Assembly (NCBI GenBank): GCA_900540705.1
Contig: UQGR01000004.1
Span: 5,872-69,871, forward strand
Length of the DNA stretch: 64,000 nucleotides
Reading direction: 5' to 3'
Origin: an uncultured Mollicutes bacterium
GTDB taxonomy: Bacteria > Bacillota_I > Bacilli_A > Acholeplasmatales > Anaeroplasmataceae
In this document: one piece after another, positions 46,620 through 56,258 of the stretch
Numbering within the stretch: the first letter of the stretch is position 1
Layout of the letters: the number at the start of each line of letters is the position of its first letter
The notes under the pieces: generated by a model
What the model was told of the DNA's origin: nothing
Database searches by the model: none
What the model saw: only the letters and a program-made list of their open reading frames with translations
Made by a program: the position numbers and the translations under genes

Positions 46620-47510
46620 TTATATAATGGTATGCTTGAAAAATTTGCCAAAAATTCTTTTAATTGGTGAAACCGTCATAAATGCCCCAGGATCGGTCAT
46701 TCTCACAATCTCGGCAGCCTTTTGAAGTTCATAGGATGAGATAATCATAAATACATCGTATTTTTCTTCCTTTGTATAGGCTCCCTTTACATTAGCTATT
46801 GTACAGCCTCTTTTTATTCCATCTAACAAAGCGGCAGCCACCTCTTCAGCATGATAGGATATCACATCAATCCTTAAGTAGTTATAGGCTGTATGGATTT
46901 TATCAATTACTAGGTTTGTCAAAATAATAAATATGAAGGTATATAGGGTTATATCCCAGGAGCTTTCAATAAGCCCACCTGCTATGACAGCTAAAATAAT
47001 ATTGACTACCATAGAAAACATCCCAATAGATATATTCTTTTTGAGTGCTAATGCTTGAGCGACAATATCCACTCCACCTGTAGAGGTCCCATATCGCAAA
47101 GCCAAGCCAATCGCACACCCGCAAACAAGAGCCGCAATCACTCCCAAAAAGAATCGGTCATTCGGATCAATACCAAAATCCACATTTATCCAGTCCCAAC
47201 CCATTAACCAAAAGGACTGAACCAAAATAGATAGAATGGAAAAAATTACAAACCTTGGAGACACCCGTACCGCGCCATAAATACAAAGCGGGATATTCAA
47301 TATGAGCGTAAATACACCAATGGGAATCTGAACTCCGAGATGACCAAAAGCACGATTTAAAATCTGCCCTAAGCCTGTTAATCCAATGGAAACAAGATTC
47401 GCTGGCTCCAAAAACCAAATCACGGCAAGAGAATATATGGTAGACGTTATTAAAACCACAACAATACGAAATATGTCATCATATACTTGTTTTCTTTTCA
47501 TATTATCCAA
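46620..47510 (-). CDS. yitT: YitT-family membrane protein (DUF161 + DUF2179)
   Basis: Five or six hydrophobic segments fill residues 15-185, followed by a soluble DUF2179 domain (about 205-290). Motifs typical of the family include the segment WFLEPANLVSIGLTGLGQIL, RYGTSTGGVDIVAQ and the late stretch GAYTKEEKYDVFMIISSYEL; parts only are quoted. YitT proteins are common in Bacillota and have no firmly known transport substrate. The TTG at 47510 is kept because GGAG lies six bases upstream; the ATG at 47501 lacks a close ribosome-binding site. It overlaps the metG end by eight bases, so both are co-transcribed. Confidence 0.87.
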   Translation of the reverse strand: MDNMKRKQVYDDIFRIVVVLITSTIYSLAVIWFLEPANLVSIGLTGLGQILNRAFGHLGVQIPIGVFTLILNIPLCIYGAVRVSPRFVIFSILSILVQSFWLMGWDWINVDFGIDPNDRFFLGVIAALVCGCAIGLALRYGTSTGGVDIVAQALALKKNISIGMFSMVVNIILAVIAGGLIESSWDITLYTFIFIILTNLVIDKIHTAYNYLRIDVISYHAEEVAAALLDGIKRGCTIANVKGAYTKEEKYDVFMIISSYELQKAAEIVRMTDPGAFMTVSPIKRIFGKFFKHTII

Positions 47511-49425
47511 TAAGATCTCCAGGCTGTAAATGTTCTAATTTTAGAAGTTCAAGCTGATTATCCTTAGCATCAGAAGCACAAAGGAGCATTCCAAAAGAAT
47601 TCTCGCCTCGTAAAACAATTGGCTTTAAATTCTTAACGACAACAACCTTTTTACCTACTAGATTCTCAGGCTGATAAAATTTAGCTATTCCCGAAACAAT
47701 TTGACGAACCTCTGAGCCTATGTCAACCTTGAACACCAAAAGCTTATCGGCCTTTGGATGTTTTTTCGCTTCAAGAATTTGACCAACCACAAGCTCTATT
47801 TTGTCAAAATCCTCTATGGTAATCTCAGGCTTTCCAGAAGGCTTTACCATCTCTTCCTGTGGTTTTGCCTCCTTGGCAAGGACGATATCTAATACATCCT
47901 TTTGAAGGTCCAATCTTTTAAATAGAACTTCTGCTTCATTTAAAGAATAAGACTTTTGCTTTCCAAAATCCAAATCAGAAAAGGTAGAGTACTCTGTATG
48001 AATTTGATGGTAAACAGATTTAGACGTACTTGGCATAATTGGTTCTAATAAAATTGTACTAATACGAATCGCTTCAAATAAATGATATAAAACACCTTGA
48101 AGCTTTTCATAATTTTCTTCGCTTTTTGCAAGAACCCATGGGGCAGTATCATCAATATATTTATTGGAGGCTCTCAATAGCTTCATTACAGCTTCTATAG
48201 CATCTGCAACCCTATAATGGTCCATTAGCTCCTTATATTCTACCACAGTTTGTTCTAATGTAGTAACCAGTGCCTGATCAAATTCAGTTGGTTTTCCAGA
48301 GGAGATTACTCCTCCAAAATATTTTTTTCCCATAGCCATAGTTCGATTTACTAAATTACCATAGGTGTTGGCCAAATCAGAATTTGTCTTCTCACAAACC
48401 AACTCATAGGTAATATTTCCATCGGAAGCAAAAGGTATTTCATGAAGTACATAGTATCTTACGGCATCCACACCAAAGATATCAACTAAATCCTCTGTGT
48501 AAATGATATTCCCCTTAGATTTAGACATTTTACCATGGTTCATTAAAATCCAAGGGTGCCCAAACACCTGTTTTGGTAAAGGTAAGTCCAAGGCCATCAA
48601 TAGAATAGGCCAATAGATGGTATGGAACCTTAAGATGTCCTTGCCAATTAAATGCATATCACAAGGCCAAAGCTTAGAATAAAGCTCTTCAGAATTTCCA
48701 TCCGCATGGTAGCCAATACCTGTAATATAATTTAATAATGCATCAATCCATACATATATTACATGATTTGGTTCAAAGCTTACTGGAATACCCCATGTAT
48801 AGGAGGTTCTAGAAACACATAGGTCTGGAAGTGGAGCACTCAAGAAATTATTGAGCATCTCATTTTTCCTAGATTCTGGCTGAATAAAGGATGGGTGGTT
48901 TTTAATGTGCTGAATCAAGCGCTCCTGATAAGGGGCAAGTCTTAAAAAATAAGCCTCTTCCTTCATAGTTTGTACCTTGGCACCACAATCTGGACAGCAT
49001 CCATCCTTCAAATCCTTTAAGGTAAAGAAGGATTCACAGGCCACACAATAATTTCCTTCATAGGAGCCCTTATAAATATCTCCCTTATGATATAGTCTTT
49101 CAAAGGCCTTTGCCACCTCTATTTCATGGCTTTTATCCGTTGTACGAATAAAATGGTCATACTCTATATTCATTAGCTTATATATCTTTTTTATTTCATT
49201 AGAAACTGAGTCCACATGTTCTTGAGGTGTAATCCCATTTGCCTCAGCCTTCAACTGTATCTTTTGTCCATGCTCATCTGTTCCTGTTTGAAAATACGTA
49301 TCAAAACCAGATTTTTTCTTATATCTAACAATCGCATCCGCTAGAATGGCTTCATATACATTCCCTATATGAGGCTTTGAAGAGGTATAAGCAATTGCTG
49401 TAGTTAAATAAAATTTTTCTTTCAT
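47503..49425 (-). CDS. metG: Methionyl-tRNA synthetase
   Basis: This class I enzyme charges tRNA-Met. The HIGH-type motif PHIGN lies at residues 18-22, the KMSKS motif near residue 300 (GKMSKSKGN), and a four-cysteine zinc knuckle (CVAC...CCPDC) near 130-150. A C-terminal EMAP-like tRNA-binding domain (about 540-640, IEDFDKIELVVGQIL) completes the 640-residue protein, the dimeric Bacillus/E. coli type. The ATG at 49425 is preferred because GGGGTGAT precedes it; a GTG lies nine bases earlier. yitT follows in the same mRNA. No T-box leader is visible upstream, as the leader is only about 22 nt long. Confidence 0.97.
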   Translation of the reverse strand: MKEKFYLTTAIAYTSSKPHIGNVYEAILADAIVRYKKKSGFDTYFQTGTDEHGQKIQLKAEANGITPQEHVDSVSNEIKKIYKLMNIEYDHFIRTTDKSHEIEVAKAFERLYHKGDIYKGSYEGNYCVACESFFTLKDLKDGCCPDCGAKVQTMKEEAYFLRLAPYQERLIQHIKNHPSFIQPESRKNEMLNNFLSAPLPDLCVSRTSYTWGIPVSFEPNHVIYVWIDALLNYITGIGYHADGNSEELYSKLWPCDMHLIGKDILRFHTIYWPILLMALDLPLPKQVFGHPWILMNHGKMSKSKGNIIYTEDLVDIFGVDAVRYYVLHEIPFASDGNITYELVCEKTNSDLANTYGNLVNRTMAMGKKYFGGVISSGKPTEFDQALVTTLEQTVVEYKELMDHYRVADAIEAVMKLLRASNKYIDDTAPWVLAKSEENYEKLQGVLYHLFEAIRISTILLEPIMPSTSKSVYHQIHTEYSTFSDLDFGKQKSYSLNEAEVLFKRLDLQKDVLDIVLAKEAKPQEEMVKPSGKPEITIEDFDKIELVVGQILEAKKHPKADKLLVFKVDIGSEVRQIVSGIAKFYQPENLVGKKVVVVKNLKPIVLRGENSFGMLLCASDAKDNQLELLKLEHLQPGDLIG

Positions 49426-49453
49426 TAAAATCACCCCTACTATTTATTTCCTT

Positions 49454-49459
49454 ATTATA
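49454..49459 (-). promoter_or_regulatory. Probable -10 box of the metG promoter
   Basis: TATAAT on the minus strand lies 29 bases before the metG start. The -35 region is A/T-rich and weak (TAGTGA at 18 bp), so the call rests on the -10 box and position. Confidence 0.45.
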
Positions 49460-49502
49460 CTACATCTATTTTATTTTTTCACTAGTTTTCATAAGGAACT
49501 AG

Positions 49503-49542
49503 GAAGAAAAGCTCCTTATGCAGTTTCTACCTACACAAGGAG
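49503..49542 (-). terminator. Terminator after the L15-like-domain gene
   Basis: On the minus strand ACTCCTT (ending near 49543) pairs with AAGGAG (49512-49517), followed by CTTTTCTT. It separates this gene from the metG promoter. Confidence 0.7.
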
Positions 49543-49551
49543 TTTTCTCTA

Positions 49552-50505
49552 TTAAACCAGCTTAATTGTTCCACCTGCTGCATAAATTTTATGTTTTGCT
49601 TCTGCGGAAAACAAATCAGCCTCAACAACAAAAGGCTTATCTACATTTCCTCTTGCTAGAACCTTTAGACAATTCATCTTATCTGAAACCAATCCTTTTT
49701 CCTTTAAAACTGAAATTGAAATAGTTTCATGAGCCTCAAAGTGTTTAGATATTAAATCTAAATTTACAATTCCAATTCTTTTATTTTTTAAATTCTTTTT
49801 TCTCACTGGAGTTTCCTGAATGACTGGATCACTTACATAGAATTCCTCTTCCTCGTCATCCTCTTCGTCCTCATAATCCTCATCCACAGATTGAGAAACA
49901 GAAGCTTTTCCTAAAACCACTTTAACCAAATGATTGGCAATCAATTGATTTAAAGACATTGAAGGAATCTTTTCTTTTTCTAAAGGAAGTTCAGTTCTAG
50001 TCAAATGATACTCCTCTGAAAGTACAGAAAGTAAGTGTTTTACATAAGAAACCTTTCTCAAAGAGGTAAGCTTTAGTAGCATTGGTGTTTTTTCATATCG
50101 TTTCTTTTCTGAAAGATCTATTCCTCTATATTTTGTTTCCTCATAGTCCTTTGGATTCAAAGCTAAAGCAATACTTAACTTCTTACCCTTAAATACAAGA
50201 ACCGCTAATGGTTGTTTCCCGATGTAGCAACGAACCTGACGGAAGCTCTCTCTCGTCTTAATCCCTAGACAATGAAGCTCATGCATAACCTCGTGATAAT
50301 ATCCCTGGGTAACCTCATCGGAAACAATTAGCTTAGCGCGAAATCCATAAACGTAGCGTTGAGTTACTTCCACCTTTGGTTCCTCAGGCTTTATAGATTC
50401 TACAACTGGAGATTCTACTGGCTTTGCCTCTTCCTGTGATTCTTCTATTCTTTTTTCCTCTGGCTCTATAACTTTTTCCCTTTTAGCTTTTCTTCCAAAC
50501 AACAT
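49552..50505 (-). CDS. Unknown protein with ribosomal L15/L18e-like C-terminal domain
   Basis: The ATG at 50505 is chosen because GGAGGAAG lies just upstream. The order is a charged Glu/Lys linker (residues 1-45), a domain of unknown function (about 48-165: YGFRAKLIVSDEV, ALALNPKDYEETKYRGIDLS, KHLLSVLSEEY), a second linker with a very acidic stretch (about 205-222), and a C-terminal ~75-residue domain. That last part (LDLISKHFEAHETISISVLKEKG, NCLKVLARG, FSAEAKHKIYAAGG) resembles the C-terminal half of ribosomal protein L15/L18e. The central domain is familiar from hypothetical proteins of Bacillota but has no function I can name. A ribosome- or RNA-associated role is inference only. Confidence 0.6.
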   Translation of the reverse strand: MLFGRKAKREKVIEPEEKRIEESQEEAKPVESPVVESIKPEEPKVEVTQRYVYGFRAKLIVSDEVTQGYYHEVMHELHCLGIKTRESFRQVRCYIGKQPLAVLVFKGKKLSIALALNPKDYEETKYRGIDLSEKKRYEKTPMLLKLTSLRKVSYVKHLLSVLSEEYHLTRTELPLEKEKIPSMSLNQLIANHLVKVVLGKASVSQSVDEDYEDEEDDEEEEFYVSDPVIQETPVRKKNLKNKRIGIVNLDLISKHFEAHETISISVLKEKGLVSDKMNCLKVLARGNVDKPFVVEADLFSAEAKHKIYAAGGTIKLV

Positions 50506-50586
50506 ATTTCTTCCTCCTATTTCCATTCCTTGTTGATTTGTATATGTTAAATCTAAAATTATTAAACTTAAAAAATAAAGATTTCA

Positions 50587-51045
50587 TTATTTAATATCTA
50601 TCCAAATCCCTGTATCTCTCATCAATGAATCTGGGATTGACTTGTAAAATCGTTGGGCTTCCTCATTTGCGGCAATTAAAGCAATTAAAGTATCCACTTG
50701 TTGTTTCTTTAAAGCCTCTTTCAATGCAGCTAAAAGCTTTTGAGCAATTCCTTGAAGTCGATAACTTTTAATTACGCATATCCAGTCCAAATAAGCTTTT
50801 TTTGAGCCATCAAAATGACTCACAATTAGAGAACAATCTATTCGTCCAACCACTTGATTTTCATGATAAGCTAATAAGGAAAGAGCATTCATAAATTCTT
50901 CCTGTTCAAAGCTTTTTTCTACAGCGGAAATATATGCATTATCTATTTCCCAGCCCCAAAAGTTTTCTTCAGCTCTTAATTTATGTTCAAAATCTAGTAC
51001 ATCCTTTATCCTGTCCTTTGTATACTGCCTTATCAAAATCTCCAT
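50587..51045 (-). CDS. GNAT-family N-acetyltransferase
   Basis: The 152-residue protein is a single GNAT domain that would transfer an acetyl group from acetyl-CoA to an amine. The acetyl-CoA pyrophosphate loop is seen as YRLQGIAQKLLAALKEAL (R-x2-G-x-A-x-K, about residues 97-114), preceded by the beta-strand AYLDWICVIKSY and followed by LIALIAANEEAQRFYKSI. The substrate is unknown. It has an extended -10 promoter upstream, and its stop is 81 bases from the L15-like gene, with no terminator seen between, so they may share an mRNA. Confidence 0.85.
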   Translation of the reverse strand: MEILIRQYTKDRIKDVLDFEHKLRAEENFWGWEIDNAYISAVEKSFEQEEFMNALSLLAYHENQVVGRIDCSLIVSHFDGSKKAYLDWICVIKSYRLQGIAQKLLAALKEALKKQQVDTLIALIAANEEAQRFYKSIPDSLMRDTGIWIDIK

Positions 51046-51086
51046 AAATTAAAAAACACCTTTTTCTAACATTTTTGATATTTCAT

Positions 51087-51092
51087 ATTATA
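51087..51092 (-). promoter_or_regulatory. Extended -10 promoter of the GNAT gene
   Basis: On the minus strand TGCTATAAT (-10 hexamer 51087-51092) lies about 40 bases upstream of the start, with no convincing -35. Confidence 0.45.
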
Positions 51093-51177
51093 GCATAAAT
51101 TTTTTAAACTTACACTAGCAACATAAGATTTATTTAGAAATTTTGATATGGTTCAATTGAGGAAAATATATCATAAA

Positions 51178-51230
51178 TAAAAACCCTTTGGCTCATCTAA
51201 ATTTTTTTAGCTTACCTTAAGGGTTTTTAT
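51178..51230 (-). terminator. Terminator after the aquaporin gene
   Basis: AAAACCCTT (minus-strand 5' arm at the 51219-51228 side) pairs with AAGGGTTT (51181-51188). An inner GCTAAA/TTTAG pairing extends the stem, and T runs lie on the outside. It could work in both directions. Confidence 0.8.
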
Positions 51231-51268
51231 TATAAAACTGATTTTTCTTCTAGAATTTACTTAAATGA

Positions 51269-52000
51269 TTAGTCTTCTTCAAAGCTCAATTCATTCTCTT
51301 GGTGTAGCATACGATACATAAGGGCAGCTAAAGCACCACCAACTAATGGAGCTAAAAGGAAAATCCAAACCTGACTCAACGCAACTAAGCTATGGTTATA
51401 AACCGCACTAGCTACCGCAGCAGCAAAGCTACGCGCTGGATTTACAGATGTACCTGTAAGATTGATACCAATCAAGTGAACTAACGCAAGGGTAAAGCCA
51501 ACTACGATTCCAGCAACCTTATGCATACGAGACTCTCTAGCTGTAACATTTAACACTGTATATACAAAAATACAAGTTAAAATCATTTCAGCGATTAAAG
51601 CAGCCCAAACACCACCAGCCATTAAATTTGGATTGTCTTTTGCATCATATCCTACAAAATAGTTGCAAGCATCTCCTGCCAATGTAACATTAGACATTTT
51701 AAATAATCCAAATACTACAAGAGCTCCCACTAAGGCTCCCAACAGCTGAGAAATTACATATCCAATAAATTCAGATACGCTCATTCTCTTGGATAGCAAG
51801 CATCCTAAAGATACCGCTGGGTTAATGTGACACCCAGAAATTCTACCGATGGAGTAAGCCATCGCAGTTAAGGAAAACCCGAAGGTTAAGGATGTAGCTA
51901 CTAAGCTACCAGATGTCGCTGCCGCAACACCCAATGCACAAAAGACTAATACCATTGTGCCAAAAAATTCTGCAAAACATTTTCTAAATAAAGTATTCAT
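51269..52000 (-). CDS. Aquaporin of the MIP family (AqpZ-like)
   Basis: The 243-residue protein has six hydrophobic helices plus two half-helices with the NPA motifs HINPAVSLG (about residue 60) and SVNPARSFAAA (about residue 184). The Arg after the second NPA forms the selectivity filter. The short loops and the TSVNPARS form are closer to water-selective AqpZ than to glycerol facilitators, which usually have longer loops and an Asp after the second NPA region. No glycerol kinase adjoins it, supporting a water or small-solute role. AAGGAGAT precedes the start. Confidence 0.93.
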   Translation of the reverse strand: MNTLFRKCFAEFFGTMVLVFCALGVAAATSGSLVATSLTFGFSLTAMAYSIGRISGCHINPAVSLGCLLSKRMSVSEFIGYVISQLLGALVGALVVFGLFKMSNVTLAGDACNYFVGYDAKDNPNLMAGGVWAALIAEMILTCIFVYTVLNVTARESRMHKVAGIVVGFTLALVHLIGINLTGTSVNPARSFAAAVASAVYNHSLVALSQVWIFLLAPLVGGALAALMYRMLHQENELSFEED

Positions 52001-52070
52001 AATATCTCCTTTTTATACGTCTATATTTTATTATTCCACAAATAAAGCTTTTATACACAAAAAATTCAGG

Positions 52071-53255
52071 TTAAACATCTAATGAATTTCTTTTCTTACG
52101 AATTCCTGCAATAAAGCCACTACCTAGACCAAAACATAGCCCAATCCCCAAACTAAACAAAACAGCTATAATCATATTTATTTTTCCAGAAACCTCAAAT
52201 GAATTTACGTTAATAAAGGATGTTTTATGAAGAACCTGAGATACGCTTTTCGTATAGGTGTCTGTAAATTCCTTTAATTTATCATAAACCAAATTAAGTT
52301 GTTCTAAAAATTGTTGGCTTTCTGCCTCATTATACTGCCCTAAGGAGGCTTTATGAATATGTTCTAGGCTTTCCGTTATTTCCAATAAGCGGATATCAAT
52401 ACTGTGTAGAGTCGAAACATAGCCGCTCAGCGCTGTATCTATATAAGAAGCTCCTGAAGATGTTTCATATATTTTGCGAATAGAATCTATGACACTTGCT
52501 TTACGAGTTTCCAGTAATTCTTTTTCTGTTTCTAGGGCGTTAAACTCTGCTATACTAACTGCATATTCTTCTTTAGACATATAGGTATTTTTATAAGCTA
52601 AATAACGATATTCTGAAATCGGACGATTTGAACTAAAAACTTCCACTTCATTCAACATACTATTTAACGATTTTTGTTCTAATTCTACATTTCCAAAATA
52701 AGATATCATTCCTTTATATCCATTGACCAGAAAGTTAATTTGCCGTTCTAAATATCTTAGCTTCGTATCTATCTTATAGGCTGTACGGTAGGATTCTAGG
52801 TTTGAATTGAAATCAAAGGTTAAGGATGTAGCCTTTAAGTATGGCAAATAGATTAACTCCTGTATAAAATCCTTCGCCTCTCTATCATTATCAAACACAT
52901 TCCCTTTTACAGTAAGAATGTATAAATTATCCTCCTTTTGAATATCTATATTTTCTGCAAGCTCTTCGGAATCAATATGCCGATAGCGTTCCTTGCTATT
53001 TTTGACATAATCAATACTGCTCTTAGAAACAATATCATAATAATTAAAAATATATCCATCTGCAAAGCTATTGTTTTCAATCCCATACCATCTATAATTA
53101 AAAGTTTGTCGGTAAGTAACATTGAATCTATTAAATAAAAAAATAATACTCAGCAGACAAATTAAGGATACAAGTCCCCAAACTATACCCACTAATATTT
53201 TTTTTCTCATTATAATAGTCCAAATCTCTGCTAAGGATAGTCCATCCTCTTTCAT
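52071..53255 (-). CDS. Wzz-like polysaccharide co-polymerase/chain-length protein
   Basis: The layout is that of the Wzz superfamily: a short cytoplasmic N-terminus (SLAEIWTIIMRKK), a transmembrane helix at about 24-47, a ~300-residue extracytoplasmic region with heptad-like helices (about 165-330), and a second transmembrane helix near the end (INMIIAVLFSLGIGLCFGLGSG). It lacks the tyrosine-kinase domain and tail of CapB-like partners. The ATG at 53255 is chosen because GGGTGAT lies just before. It would modulate chain length or export of a polysaccharide, yet it stands apart from the main locus. Sequence motifs are weak, so the call rests on topology and start motif. Confidence 0.65.
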   Translation of the reverse strand: MKEDGLSLAEIWTIIMRKKILVGIVWGLVSLICLLSIIFLFNRFNVTYRQTFNYRWYGIENNSFADGYIFNYYDIVSKSSIDYVKNSKERYRHIDSEELAENIDIQKEDNLYILTVKGNVFDNDREAKDFIQELIYLPYLKATSLTFDFNSNLESYRTAYKIDTKLRYLERQINFLVNGYKGMISYFGNVELEQKSLNSMLNEVEVFSSNRPISEYRYLAYKNTYMSKEEYAVSIAEFNALETEKELLETRKASVIDSIRKIYETSSGASYIDTALSGYVSTLHSIDIRLLEITESLEHIHKASLGQYNEAESQQFLEQLNLVYDKLKEFTDTYTKSVSQVLHKTSFINVNSFEVSGKINMIIAVLFSLGIGLCFGLGSGFIAGIRKKRNSLDV

Positions 53256-53424
53256 ACAATCACCCATTTTATAGTCTTAGTAAAAATAGAAAAACAATGC
53301 ATAAAACTCAATGTTTCTAACTGACGAATTTAAATATTAAACAATTATAGACTATAGTAAAAGATTTACATTTTAATATTTGATTCCTTTATTTCTAAGA
53401 TATTACCTTTGCATTTAATATAAA

Positions 53425-53464
53425 ATAAAAAAGATGCCTATATCTTCTAAACTCTATAAGCATC
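53425..53464 (-). terminator. Terminator of the SipW-type operon
   Basis: On the minus strand GATGCTTATA (53455-53464) pairs with TATAGGCATC (53433-53442) with one G-U pair, followed by a run of T. It ends transcription after the 917-residue protein gene. Confidence 0.85.
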
Positions 53465-53483
53465 TCACTTTTTTAAAAATAAA

Positions 53484-56237
53484 TTAAATTTTTGTAATAT
53501 AAAATATATAATTTTTTCTTATAGAAAACTGGTCAAAGGCTATACAATAATAGTTTCCATCCTCTTCAATATAGTAAGAATCTTCCTTGTGCTCTGCAAG
53601 CTCCTGAGCGGTTGGAGAAACCTTTTTATAGTATCCAACAATGGCCTTTGTCACATGATCTCTTATGACAATTCGTTTTACTGATTTGGGGGCATTAGTA
53701 TCCTTTTCCATCCATTCCTTTACATAGGTATTAATGCATGCTGCAAGCAGATAATCCTTGACAGGCTGTGTATAATCTAAATATTCGTTAGAATAGTTGG
53801 GTGTCCCCTCATTGATATCTCCAGCTCTAACGGAAGCTCCCAATGCATACTCCTTTTGAAATAACAACATATTCTTAGATAAACTTCCACTATGAATAAT
53901 AAATTCATTTAAGCTAAAATTTTCATTATCAGAAGGAACCTGATAATACTCTTTCGGATCGTTTGCCAATATTTTTAAGAATACATTGGTTTGACGATAA
54001 GCAAACATATAAAATCCAGCTGCATGGGTAACATAATCCTTTGGAAGTCCCGAATTACTTGTATAAATCTGGGTTTTTCCGTCAATGGTTGCAGTATAGT
54101 AGGTATTAGGAATGTAAATCATAATTAAATTATAAATTCCTTTGTACTCTTCATTTTTTAAACTAAACACAATTTGCTGCTCAACTTTATTCTCTTCCGT
54201 ATTATTAATAGACTTGGTTTGAGCATCAAAATAATATTGAAATGCATTTACAAATCTTTGTTCCTTCGTAAAGGTTCCTGTAGTATTTTTAATTTCTGGA
54301 TTATAAATCAAATCCACATTAGGAGCAGGATCACTTCCCGTAATTCCAGAAGTACCACAAAATTTCAAGTCCTCACGATATCTTTTTTGAAAACGAATTT
54401 GAAAGTTAGGTGTATTAGCGTTTGTAAAATCCACATCATTCAAGATATAGCAATATTGATACTTTTCATTGATCGGCGTCGTTACATTTATATTTTCGAT
54501 GACATTCAATCCAGCAGTTGTAGAATAAACATCTTCGCTCAAATATCGGAAGTATTGGTTAGTAACCTCATATTTTGTTCGAATGGCTTGTTCTGTCGTC
54601 TCTCCCCTATCTATATTCATCACAATACGAGCATCTCTAACTTTTTCAAAAGCCAAACAAACCGATTTATTCGATGTTATAGTTGTTTTACTGATTTCAA
54701 ATAGATTTTTCCCAGATAGAGCTGGAAAAATACCATTTTTTCCTTCTGAGGCTTTAATTGTACTAATTAAGTCGCCAAACGAAGAATTTTTGCTTGTTCC
54801 TGAAGAACCCACATCTCCAAGAAATAAATAAATGTTATAAAATCCTTCTCCATAGGTTGAAATTGCTTCTTCAATTTGCGATTCTTTTATAGAAAATATA
54901 GTATCCCAGGCTCCACGCCAATTGGCATATCCAACTGTGGAATCCACTTGAAAATCAATTGCATTGAAATCATTTAGCATAACATTTGTGAGTATCGCTA
55001 CTCCAACATTATCAACGCTATTATAGCTGACTAAGTTAGTTAGATATGAAAAATAAAAATCGTGTTGATTAAATGCATTAGCATTTTTAAAACTAGGTGT
55101 CATTCGGATTGCATCAGAACCACCATTTAAAAATCCACAAGGAAGAGTAGTGTTTCCAGTTTTATCTGTAGCTGTACTATTTTCACTGTATGTTTTTCCA
55201 TTTGAAAACTTAGGAAACAGACGGATAATTCCCTCCTCATCAGCATACATGGAAAAATCACCCATTAAATCAAAATATTGTGAAACAGAGGTAGGACAAA
55301 AGGCAGATAAAGCTGGATTTACAATCGAATTTTTTCCATAAAAGCTTTGATTCGCCGTAGATAAATTTTTCATAAAGGAGTTACTTGCATAATAGGGAGC
55401 CTGATATCCTATTCGCTTGCCTTCTTCATCCTTTTGAATTGCTACATAGGACCATAATGTAAAGGAATAACAATACCATCCATGTGGATCTCCCATATCA
55501 GCTAAAGGTCTTTTTACAACTGTTTCATAAAAGCTTGACGAAAAATTTTCATCTACTTCTATTCTTAAAGGCAGATATCTTCCACTATCCTTGCTGACCT
55601 TTGGCCAAAATCCAAAACGATCATACTGATGTAGATTTCGATAATTGTGCTGTTCATCGCTATCTGTGAAGGTTTTATAAGAAACCTGTACCTGATCATA
55701 GACAGGGTCTCCATATAAGTAGCTATCCGCATTTGTTACATTTAACCAATTACTATTGGTATATACTGTTTGATAATAGGCCGTTCTTTTTGATTCATCA
55801 GAGTAAAGATACGTACTCTCATAGGTTCCACCTTTTTTTACCCAATCTTGTAAATAGGTTTCATCTCCGTCTATGGAATTTGAGGTATATTGGACTGCTC
55901 CATTTTCATCATAATCAATCGCTCCATCCTCCTTCAGCATAGGAGAAATATGACCATATAAGTCTTCTGGCTTTTGATTCGTCTTTCCATCTAAGTAATC
56001 TAAATACATTTGCAGATAAATCGTAGAAGGAAATAGATATAAAGTATAATTTTTTGTTGTGAATTTTCTTGAGCCTTCTATGAAAGAATAATTTTCTGCT
56101 ATATCATCCTGACCTAAGGAAATGTCTGAAGCACTTGAGGATTTAAAATCCACACGCCAATAGGAGAAGGCTATAGTTGTAGAGAAAATTATAATTAATA
56201 TCAGAAATGCAAAATATTTAAATAGTTTTTTAAACAT
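53484..56237 (-). CDS. Large exported protein of the SipW-type operon (917 aa, unknown)
   Basis: An N-terminal hydrophobic segment (residues 6-25) ends STTIAFSYWRVDFKSS. This resembles the ends GAGFSSWYFSN and GIGFSFWVFTK of the other two exported proteins in this operon, so the same dedicated signal peptidase probably processes it. The remaining ~890 residues are rich in Asn, Thr, Tyr and Phe, with no recognised domain, no LPXTG motif and no C-terminal membrane helix. GGAGGTGG precedes the start. It is the last and largest gene of the operon. A minor or tip subunit, or a matrix protein assembled with the first gene's product, is plausible by analogy with TasA/TapA systems. I do not recognise any specific fold. 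Confidence 0.7.
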   Translation of the reverse strand: MFKKLFKYFAFLILIIIFSTTIAFSYWRVDFKSSSASDISLGQDDIAENYSFIEGSRKFTTKNYTLYLFPSTIYLQMYLDYLDGKTNQKPEDLYGHISPMLKEDGAIDYDENGAVQYTSNSIDGDETYLQDWVKKGGTYESTYLYSDESKRTAYYQTVYTNSNWLNVTNADSYLYGDPVYDQVQVSYKTFTDSDEQHNYRNLHQYDRFGFWPKVSKDSGRYLPLRIEVDENFSSSFYETVVKRPLADMGDPHGWYCYSFTLWSYVAIQKDEEGKRIGYQAPYYASNSFMKNLSTANQSFYGKNSIVNPALSAFCPTSVSQYFDLMGDFSMYADEEGIIRLFPKFSNGKTYSENSTATDKTGNTTLPCGFLNGGSDAIRMTPSFKNANAFNQHDFYFSYLTNLVSYNSVDNVGVAILTNVMLNDFNAIDFQVDSTVGYANWRGAWDTIFSIKESQIEEAISTYGEGFYNIYLFLGDVGSSGTSKNSSFGDLISTIKASEGKNGIFPALSGKNLFEISKTTITSNKSVCLAFEKVRDARIVMNIDRGETTEQAIRTKYEVTNQYFRYLSEDVYSTTAGLNVIENINVTTPINEKYQYCYILNDVDFTNANTPNFQIRFQKRYREDLKFCGTSGITGSDPAPNVDLIYNPEIKNTTGTFTKEQRFVNAFQYYFDAQTKSINNTEENKVEQQIVFSLKNEEYKGIYNLIMIYIPNTYYTATIDGKTQIYTSNSGLPKDYVTHAAGFYMFAYRQTNVFLKILANDPKEYYQVPSDNENFSLNEFIIHSGSLSKNMLLFQKEYALGASVRAGDINEGTPNYSNEYLDYTQPVKDYLLAACINTYVKEWMEKDTNAPKSVKRIVIRDHVTKAIVGYYKKVSPTAQELAEHKEDSYYIEEDGNYYCIAFDQFSIRKNYIFYITKI

Positions 56238-56258
56238 TTACATCCACCTCCAACTTTT

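Noticed and set aside
49426..49551. T-box leader for metG
   Set aside because: The space between the upstream terminator and metG is too short, and there is no AGGGTGG-like T-box sequence or antiterminator.
54174..54704. 176-codon plus-strand ORF inside the 917-aa protein gene
   Set aside because: It is antisense to a long coding frame with a signal sequence and ribosome-binding site; its translation is low-complexity with no domain.
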